A stretch of 12,450 bases of DNA from NCBI GenBank assembly GCA_950059165.1, contig CATLUC010000037.1:1-12450 (forward strand). Reading direction: 5' to 3'. The notes beneath the pieces were generated by a model. That model did no database searches. It was not told the DNA's origin and saw only the letters and a list, made by a program, of their open reading frames with translations. Shown in pieces: positions 7,014 through 12,450 of this stretch (position 1 is the first letter of the stretch; the number at the start of each line of letters is the position of its first letter). Both the position numbers and the translations under genes were made by a program. Source of the stretch: an uncultured Clostridium sp. (GTDB taxonomy: Bacteria; Bacillota; Clostridia; TANB77; CAG-508).

Positions 7014-7049
7014 AAAATCAAGAAAATAAAACAGTTTTCTTGATTTTTT
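7014..7049 (+). terminator. Terminator after the single-pass protein gene
   Basis: AAAATCAAGAAAA (7014-7026) pairs perfectly with TTTTCTTGATTTT (7035-7047) around an 8-nt loop, and the T tract runs to 7049. The A-rich left arm could allow weak function in the other direction, but no gene needs it. Confidence 0.85.
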
Positions 7050-7068
7050 CTATATTATGAGATATAAT
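7040..7068 (+). promoter_or_regulatory. Promoter of alaS
   Basis: TTGATT (7040-7045), a 17-nt spacer and a perfect TATAAT (7063-7068). The -35 lies in the 3' arm of the preceding terminator. The start is expected near 7075, leaving a ~77-nt leader, too short for a T-box. Confidence 0.65.
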
Positions 7069-7091
7069 TCTAGCAGAAATAAAAGCAAAAA

Positions 7092-7139
7092 GGTTGAAAA
7101 TATTTTGTTTCCAACCAAATTTGTACCTTAAGAAAGGAA
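7092..7139 (+). promoter_or_regulatory. alaS leader hairpins around the SD
   Basis: GGTTG (7092-7096) pairs with CAACC (7112-7116), helped by AAA/TTT pairing inside. Next comes TTTGTACCTTAAGAAAGGAA, where CCTT (7126-7129) can pair with AAGG (7134-7137), hiding the SD. The SD lies 13 nt from the ATG. The second part is nearly the same as the leader at 1266-1289. A regulatory role is inferred only. Confidence 0.4.
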
Positions 7140-7151
7140 TGAAATAAAAAA

Positions 7152-8906
7152 ATGAAAGCAATTGAAATTAGAAACAAATATCTAAACTTTTTTAAAAATC
7201 ATGGACACAGCGTTATTCCATCTGCACCATTAATTCCAGAAAACGACCCATCAGTACTATTTACAACAGCTGGAATGCAACCATTAGTGCCATACTTATT
7301 AGGAGAAAAGCATCCAGAGGGGACACGCCTTACAGATTACCAAAAATGTGTTAGAACAAATGACATAGACGAAGTAGGAGATAACCGTCACCTAACATAT
7401 TTTGAAATGCTTGGAAACTGGTCATTAGGAGACTATTTTAAAGAAGAATCAATAACAATGAGTTTTGAATTTCTAACAAAAGAGCTAGGAATTCCAGTAG
7501 AAAAACTATCTGTAACCTGTTTTGCAGGAGACGATGACTGTCCAAGAGACACAGTTTCAGCAGATGTTTGGAAAAAGGTAGGAATTCCAGAAAACAGAAT
7601 TTATTTTTATGGAAAAGATGATAACTGGTGGATTGCAGGAGAAGAAGGACCATGTGGACCTGATACTGAAATGTTTTATGATACTGGTAAACCAGCTTGT
7701 TCTGAAAATTGCCAGCCATCATGTGATTGTGGTAAATATGTAGAAATTTGGAACAATGTTTTTATGGAATATTTTAAAGACAAAAATGGTTATTCCAAAT
7801 TAACAAAGAAAAACGTAGATACAGGGCTTGGATTAGAACGTATGACGATGTTATTACAAGGTAAAGAAACACCTTTTGACACAGAAATATTTAGCCCAAT
7901 TATGAAAAAATTAGAAGAATTACAAAAACAAGACTTGATAGAAAGTAGAAGAATTGTAGCAGAACATTTACGTTCTAGTATGATGATTATAGCAGATGGT
8001 GGAAGACCAAGCAATATAGATAGAGGATATGTACTAAGAAGACTAATTAGAAGAATGATAAGACATCTAAACAAATTACAAATTAATTTAGAAGAATTAT
8101 CAACATTAATAGATATAAATGTGGAAAACCTAAAACAAATGTATCCAGAATTAGAAAAAAACAAAGATACAATAAAAAATGTCATATTAGAAGAAAAAGA
8201 CAAATTTGTAAAAACACTAACAAAAGGTGAAAGAGAATTTGAAAAGGAAATTCAAAAGTGTGAACAAAATAAAAGTAAAAAAATTGCAGGAGAAATTGTA
8301 TTTAAACTATATGATACATATGGTTTTCCACCAGAAGTTACAAAAGAATTAGCAGAAGAAAATGGATATGAAGTAGATTTAGAACATTTTAATGAACTAT
8401 TTAGGAAACATCAAGAAAAATCAAGACAAGGTTCAGAGCAAAAATTTAAAGGTGGACTTGCTGAAACAACAGATGAAACAATTTGTTACCATACAGCAAC
8501 ACATTTACTAAATGCAGCATTAAAGCAAATAATTGGAAAAAATGCACATCAAAGAGGTTCAAACATCACAGTAGATAGAATGAGGTTTGACTTCAATTGT
8601 GACCATAAACTAACAGACGAAGAAAAAAAAGCAGTTGAAGACTTGGTTAACAAATGGATACAAGAGGGATTAGAAGTAACAAAACAAGAAATGAAAAAAG
8701 AAGAAGCAATAGCATCTGGTGCAGAATGTATGTTTATTGAAAAATACCCAGACATTGTAACTGTATATAGCATAGGAAATGTATCTAAAGAACTATGTGG
8801 TGGGCCTCATGTTAAAAACACAAAAGAATTAGGAACATTCAAAATAAAAAAAGAAGAATCTAGTTCATCAGGAATTAGAAGAATAAAAGCAGTTTTAATA
8901 AAATAG
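7152..8906 (+). CDS. alaS: Alanyl-tRNA synthetase, short form
   Basis: The 584-aa protein attaches Ala to tRNA-Ala and edits mischarged tRNA. The class II core covers about residues 1-235, with motif 2 RHLTYFEMLGNWSLGDYFK (79-97) and motif 3 GLGLERMTML (225-234). A tRNA-binding helical part follows. The editing domain has HTATH (H447, H451) and CGGPH (C549, H553). It ends right after GIRRIKAVL, so the C-terminal coiled-coil and DHHA1 domain of the usual ~870-880-aa enzyme is absent. This matches a known short-form AlaRS family rather than a recent truncation, since the frame is clean. A Cys-rich stretch at C183, C187, C191, C193, after GPCGPDTEMF, may bind metal. Expected to be cytoplasmic and essential unless a second alaS exists. 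Confidence 0.9.
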   Translation: MKAIEIRNKYLNFFKNHGHSVIPSAPLIPENDPSVLFTTAGMQPLVPYLLGEKHPEGTRLTDYQKCVRTNDIDEVGDNRHLTYFEMLGNWSLGDYFKEESITMSFEFLTKELGIPVEKLSVTCFAGDDDCPRDTVSADVWKKVGIPENRIYFYGKDDNWWIAGEEGPCGPDTEMFYDTGKPACSENCQPSCDCGKYVEIWNNVFMEYFKDKNGYSKLTKKNVDTGLGLERMTMLLQGKETPFDTEIFSPIMKKLEELQKQDLIESRRIVAEHLRSSMMIIADGGRPSNIDRGYVLRRLIRRMIRHLNKLQINLEELSTLIDINVENLKQMYPELEKNKDTIKNVILEEKDKFVKTLTKGEREFEKEIQKCEQNKSKKIAGEIVFKLYDTYGFPPEVTKELAEENGYEVDLEHFNELFRKHQEKSRQGSEQKFKGGLAETTDETICYHTATHLLNAALKQIIGKNAHQRGSNITVDRMRFDFNCDHKLTDEEKKAVEDLVNKWIQEGLEVTKQEMKKEEAIASGAECMFIEKYPDIVTVYSIGNVSKELCGGPHVKNTKELGTFKIKKEESSSSGIRRIKAVLIK

Positions 8907-8914
8907 GATTCGGG

Positions 8915-8982
8915 TAGGATTCGGGGACGGCCCCAAAATCCTATTTTAAAAAGTAGGATTTTGGGGCCGTCCCCGAATCCTA
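8915..8982. repeat. GC-rich perfect 29-bp inverted repeat between alaS and the HIT gene
   Basis: The arms 8915-8943 and 8954-8982 are perfectly complementary over 29 bp, with a 10-nt loop. Each arm contains GGGGACGGCCCC. The first arm is preceded by an extra partial copy of its start (TAGGATTCGGG, 8904-8914), which supplies the alaS stop codon. GC content is far above the surroundings. It resembles REP-like or RAYT-mobilised palindromes known in Firmicutes; that assignment is inference. There is no T tract, so it is more likely an RNA-stabilising or mobile palindrome than a terminator. Confidence 0.9.
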
Positions 8983-9003
8983 GTTTTGAGAGGAGAATAA
9001 AAA

Positions 9004-9348
9004 ATGGAAGATTGTTTATTTTGTAAAATTATAAAAGGGGAAGTACCATCTAACAAGGTTTATGAAGATGAAGAAATTCTAGCTTTTCATGATATAAAAC
9101 CATCAGCTCCAATTCATATTTTAGTTATACCAAAGAAGCATATCACTTCTTTAGCACATATGGAAAAAGAAGATGAGGCTATTATAGGAAAAATATATAG
9201 TGTAATTAATAAAATAGCAGAAGATGAAGGATTTAAACAAGATGGATATCGTGTTGTTGTAAACTGTGGTAAAAATGGTGGACAAACAGTAATGCATTTA
9301 CATTTCCATATATTAGCAGGCAAACAATTTGGAGAGAAAATTGCATAA
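9004..9348 (+). CDS. HIT-family (HinT-like) nucleotide-binding protein
   Basis: The 114-aa protein has SD GAGAGGAG at 8988-8995. It carries the histidine triad HLHFHIL (about residues 99-105), the N-terminal CLFCKIIKGEVPS and VIPKKHITSL typical of the HinT branch. These are small cytoplasmic hydrolases acting on nucleoside phosphoramidates and acyl-adenylates, including aminoacyl-AMP in characterised relatives. Its position after alaS is therefore suggestive but may be chance. The length is normal. With no terminator between them it may be co-transcribed with alaS across the GC-rich palindrome. Confidence 0.92.
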   Translation: MEDCLFCKIIKGEVPSNKVYEDEEILAFHDIKPSAPIHILVIPKKHITSLAHMEKEDEAIIGKIYSVINKIAEDEGFKQDGYRVVVNCGKNGGQTVMHLHFHILAGKQFGEKIA

Positions 9349-9373
9349 AACTATACACTTTTTAAAATAAATG

Positions 9374-9382
9374 TGGTATAAT
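9374..9382 (+). promoter_or_regulatory. Extended -10 promoter of the sortase gene
   Basis: TGGTATAAT is a perfect extended -10 (TG, one base, TATAAT). No good -35 lies 17 nt upstream, as is usual for this promoter type. The start near 9389 gives a ~30-nt leader with GGAGGT. Confidence 0.6.
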
Positions 9383-9418
9383 TAATGTAGATGTAAAAAG
9401 ATACGGAGGTAAAAAGTT

Positions 9419-10102
9419 ATGTTTGAGAGTAAATATAGTAAAGTATTAACAATAATTTTAGTGATAGTAATAGTTGCTATTGTTGGATTATTAGGGTTTT
9501 TAGGATATGACTATTATCAAAATTATATGGTTACAAAAGACACATCTGATTTTGTTGATAATTTTCAAGGAGAAATAGAAGATGGAAATGTAACAGATGA
9601 AGAAAACAATTCAGGAAATGAAGAAGGAAATCCATTTGACGAAATAAAAGCAGCAGATGGAAATTCAGCATCTTCTGGTTCAAATAATAAAAGACCAACA
9701 TATAAAGGATTTGGTGTTTTAGGAACAATAGAAATACCTACAACAAGTTTAAAATATCCAGTATTAGAAAAAGTAACAAAAAGCTCAATAGAAGCAGCAG
9801 TTGCAAGACTTTATCCATCATCAGGTGAGTTAAATGAACCATATAATACAGTAATTATTGGTCATAATTATAGAAATGGTTTATTCTTCTCTAATAACAA
9901 AAAATTAAATGTAGGGGATAAAATCTATATAACTGACAATAATGGTAATAAAATGACATATACAATTTACAATAAATTTGAAACAACACCAGAAGATACA
10001 TCTTTCTATCAAAGAGATACAGGTGGAGTTCCTGAAATAACACTATCAACTTGTACAGACGATAGTAGTGCAAGGTTAATCTTATTTGCTAAAGCAGAAT
10101 AA
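9419..10102 (+). CDS. Sortase (class D/E-like transpeptidase)
   Basis: The 227-aa protein has SD GGAGGT at 9405-9410. An N-terminal membrane helix covers residues 9-30, followed by an acidic, Ser/Asn-rich linker (about 45-90). The sortase beta-barrel covers about 95-227. Catalytic residues are visible: His149 in VIIGHNYRNGLFF, Cys212 in ITLSTCTDD, and Arg219 in ARLILFAK. Sortases cut C-terminal sorting signals and join surface proteins to peptidoglycan or pilus subunits outside the membrane. No LPXTG-type substrate lies in this window, so its targets are elsewhere. The class is uncertain; the single N-terminal anchor and TLSTC fit class D or E better than A or B. Confidence 0.88.
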   Translation: MFESKYSKVLTIILVIVIVAIVGLLGFLGYDYYQNYMVTKDTSDFVDNFQGEIEDGNVTDEENNSGNEEGNPFDEIKAADGNSASSGSNNKRPTYKGFGVLGTIEIPTTSLKYPVLEKVTKSSIEAAVARLYPSSGELNEPYNTVIIGHNYRNGLFFSNNKKLNVGDKIYITDNNGNKMTYTIYNKFETTPEDTSFYQRDTGGVPEITLSTCTDDSSARLILFAKAE

Positions 10103-10142
10103 GACAAAATGGACAGAGCTTAATTATCTAATATATAAAAAC

Positions 10143-10182
10143 AAAAATCATTGAATTTACATACGTATTTTCAATGATTTTT
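10143..10182 (+). terminator. Terminator after the sortase gene
   Basis: AAAAATCATTGAA (10143-10155) pairs perfectly with TTCAATGATTTTT (10170-10182) over 13 bp with a 14-nt loop. The stem ends in T residues. The region 10183-10260 shows nothing further. Confidence 0.85.
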
Positions 10183-10268
10183 CTTATATAAAATTGATAT
10201 GTGAACAAATCATTTAAAATCCAAAGAGAAAAATCTTAAAATTCCTTTATTTTTTTCTTTAAATTGTA

Positions 10269-10274
10269 TATAAT
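10269..10274 (+). promoter_or_regulatory. -10 box of the ligA promoter
   Basis: A perfect TATAAT lies 29 nt before the ligA start. The -35 at the right spacing (TTTATT, 10246-10251) is poor. A start near 10281 gives a short leader with the SD. Confidence 0.45.
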
Positions 10275-10302
10275 AAGAAAAACAAAATAAGAGGTGGGCA
10301 AA

Positions 10303-12310
10303 GTGAATAAAAAACAAGCCAAAGAAAGAATTGAAAATTTAAGAAAACAAGTAGAATACCATGCAAAAAAATACTATGATGATGACAAGCCAGAAATATC
10401 AGACTTTGAATATGATATGTTAATGTTAGAACTAAGAAATTTAGAAAAGGAGTTTCCAGAGTTTCAATCTGAAAAATCTTTAACACAAAAAGTAGGAGGA
10501 ACTGTAAAAGAAGGATTTCAAAAAGTAACACATGAAGTGCCTTTGCTTAGCTTGCAAGATGTTTTTAGCCTAGAAGATGTTGAAGATTTTACAAATAGAA
10601 TGGAACAAAAAGCAAAAGAAAATGGAATTGAGCAATTAACATATGTAGTAGAAACAAAAATAGATGGTTTGTCAGCTAGTTTAGAATACAAAAATGGAGA
10701 ATTAACAAGAGGAGCAACAAGGGGAAATGGACAAGTTGGTGAAGATGTAACAAACAACCTAAAAACTGTAAAAACTATACCTCAAAAAATAAAAGACAAA
10801 ATTGATATAACTGTTAGAGGAGAAGTGTTTATTGCAAAAGAAGACTTCGAAAAAATGAACCAAGAAAGAGAAGAAAATGAAGAAGAATTATTTGCAAATG
10901 CTAGAAATGCAGCAGCAGGGTCATTAAGGCAGTTAGATAGTAATATAACAAAAACAAGACCATTAGATATTTACATTTTTAATGTACAAAAAATAGAAGG
11001 AAAAGAGTTCAACTCACATTATGAAGAACTAGAATATTTAAACAAATTAGGATTTAATGTAAACCCTGTACGTATTTATTGTAAAACAATAGATGAAATT
11101 AAACAAGCAATTGAAAAAATAGGAGAAGATAGAGAAAACCTTACATTTGGAATTGATGGAGCAGTTGTCAAAGTAGATAATCTAAAATTTAGGGAAATAC
11201 TAGGAAATACTGCCAAAACACCAAGGTGGGCAGTTGCTTATAAATATCCACCAGAAAAAAAAGAAACAAAACTAAAGGACATTGTCTGTCAAGTTGGAAG
11301 AACAGGAGTTATTACACCAATGGCAATTTTAGAGCCAGTTAAAGTAGCAGGCTCAACAATATCAAAAACAACATTACACAACGAAGATTTTATCAAAGAA
11401 AAAGAACTAAAAATAGGTGACATTGTTGTAGTACAAAAAGCAGGTGATGTTATACCTGAAATTGTAGAAGTAAAAAAATACAAAAGAACAGGTGAAGAAC
11501 TAGCATTTGAAATGCCAAAAATATGCCCAGTTTGTGGAGCAAAAGCAGTTAGAGAAGAACGGAGAAGCAGCAATTAGATGTACAGGAATTGAATGCCCAG
11601 CAAAACTATTTAGAAACTTAGTACATTTTGTATCAAGAGAAGCAATGAACATAGATGGACTAGGGGAAAACATTATAGCACAACTACAAGAAAAAAGCTT
11701 AATTGAAAACATTGCAGATATATACACATTAAAACTAGAAGATATAGCATCATTAAAAAAGAATGGTCAAAAATTTGCACAAAACCTAATAGATAGCATA
11801 AACAAAAGTAAAGAAAACGATTTATATAGGCTAATTACAGCCTTAGGAATACGTCATGTAGGAACAAAAGCATCAAAATTATTAGCTAAGAAATACAAAA
11901 CAATTGACAACCTAATAAAAGCAACTAGCGAAGACTTAAGCCAAATAAATGACATAGGCGAGATTGTAGCAAATAGCATTGTAGAATTTTTTAGCCAAGA
12001 ACAAACAATAGACCTAATAGAAAAACTAAAAAAAGCAGGAGTAAATGTCACATCAAAGGAAGAAGAGAATTCAGACAACCGTTTTGAGGGAAAAACCTTT
12101 GTACTAACGGGAACACTTGAGAATTATACAAGAGGAGAGGTGGCAAACCTAATAGAAAAATATGGTGGCAGAACCTCTAGTAGTGTATCTAAAAAAACAG
12201 ACTATGTGCTAGCTGGAGAAGAGGCAGGAAGCAAGCTAACCAAAGCACAAGCTTTAGGAGTTACAATTATTAGTGAAACAGAATTCCAAGAGATGATTGA
12301 TGCCAAATAA
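10303..12310 (+). CDS. ligA: NAD-dependent DNA ligase LigA (one +1 shift)
   Basis: LigA seals nicks during replication and repair using NAD+. With the C at 11560 skipped, the product is 668 aa, the usual family size. The N-terminal Ia domain has the YHAKKYYDDDKPEISDFEYD segment. The adenylated lysine is K119 in ETKIDGLSASL. An OB-fold follows, then a Cys4 zinc finger (C408, C411, C426, C431), helix-hairpin-helix repeats (about 508-565), and a BRCT domain (about 592-668). The GTG at 10303 is preferred over GTG 10294 because GAGGTGG (10291-10297) would be its SD. Without the shift the protein stops within the zinc finger and loses the HhH and BRCT domains. In a normally essential gene this argues for either real recoding or a sequence error. 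The next gene follows after 20 nt. Confidence 0.9.
11560..11563 (+). other. +1 frame switch at CGG-A inside ligA
   Basis: The frame reads GTT AGA GAA GAA CGG AGA AGC AGC AAT TAG. Skipping C11560 gives GAA GGA GAA GCA GCA ATT AGA TGT (EGEAAIRC), matching the conserved EGEA segment between the two zinc-finger cysteine pairs. It gives Gly420. Confidence 0.9.
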
Positions 12311-12330
12311 ATTAATAGGAGGATAAGAAA

Positions 12331-12450
12331 ATGGATGAAATGAATATATTAGAGGACTTAGAAAATGTAAAAATGAAAAAGGTATAACATTAATAGCATT
12401 AATAGTAACAGTAATAATATTACTAATATTAGCAGGAGTAGCAATAGCAA
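12331..12450 (+). CDS. Prepilin-like protein 3, 5' end, frame-disrupted, partial
   Basis: ATG 12331 has SD TAGGAGG (12316-12322) and lies 20 nt after ligA, so it is probably co-transcribed. Its frame (MDEMNILEDLENVKMKK) stops at TAA 12385-12387. From 12381 the -1 frame reads GITLIALIVTVIILLILAG, the same prepilin-like anchor as at 1301 and 4798, open to the window end. There is no ATG, GTG or TTG in that frame downstream of its TGA at 12336. One base is therefore missing, or a -1 shift occurs, somewhere in 12340-12381; an A tract (12376-12380, AAA AAG GT) is a candidate slip site. This break is not of the CGG-A type. The rest of the gene is outside the window. Confidence 0.6.

Noticed and set aside
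7069..7151. T-box riboswitch before alaS
   Set aside because: The leader after the best promoter is only about 77 nt, has no T-box sequence and no antiterminator/terminator pair. Only small hairpins are present.
9004..10102. Sortase operon with an LPXTG substrate
   Set aside because: No LPXTG-like sorting signal with a following hydrophobic and basic tail is present in any protein of the window.
1409..11563. prfB-like programmed frameshifting with an SD stimulator and slippery P-site codon
   Set aside because: An AGGAG lies upstream of site 1 only, as part of ordinary codons. The other five sites lack a consistent SD-like element, stop codon in the A site or slippery P-site codon. The only constant feature is CGG-A.

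Overview
The window comes from a very AT-rich, endospore-forming, Gram-positive bacterium. It is most likely an uncultured gut-type member of the Clostridia. The grounds are a full-length SpoVT behind a sigma-G-like promoter, AGGAGG-type ribosome binding sites throughout, AGA as the main Arg codon, a sortase, a short-form alanyl-tRNA synthetase, and three genes with the prepilin-like N-terminus KGITLIAL. That placement is inference.

Layout. (1) 1-969: spoVT (+) and a small Cro/CI-type regulator (-) converge on one shared terminator. (2) 970-6402: two large secreted or surface prepilin-like proteins. Each is preceded by a copy of a ~225-bp repeat carrying a promoter and two palindromes. Between them lies an AAA-ATPase/PD-(D/E)XK gene. 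(3) 6454-6987: a single-pass membrane lipoprotein-like gene with a near-consensus promoter. (4) 7040-9348: a short alaS followed by a HIT-family gene, separated by a GC-rich perfect 29-bp inverted repeat. (5) 9374-10102: a sortase. (6) 10269-12310: DNA ligase ligA, followed after 20 nt by the start of a third prepilin-like gene that runs off the window.

The most striking signal is translational. Three genes (prepilin-like 1, the AAA-ATPase and the normally essential ligA) are broken by six +1 frameshifts, and all six have the same form: an in-frame CGG followed by A. Skipping the C lets the ribosome read GGA (Gly) and restores a full-length product, with Gly at positions that look conserved. 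Reading the window by eye, I find no in-frame CGG that is read through as Arg, although CGU, CGC and CGA are used. So 6 of 6 in-frame CGG codons, in roughly 3,500 codons, sit at a frame switch. One explanation is that CGG is unassigned, or read as the quadruplet CGGA, so that the ribosome shifts +1 onto glycine. A motif-specific sequencing artefact is the main rival. With the shift, LigA is 668 aa, the normal size for the family, and the break falls inside its Cys4 zinc finger.

How the genes may work together: the prepilin-like proteins, the single-pass surface protein and the sortase all point to the cell envelope. The divergent Cro/CI regulator shares its upstream region with prepilin-like gene 1, and the same region is duplicated before prepilin-like gene 2, so it could control both. 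The rest is housekeeping (SpoVT, AlaRS, HIT, LigA).
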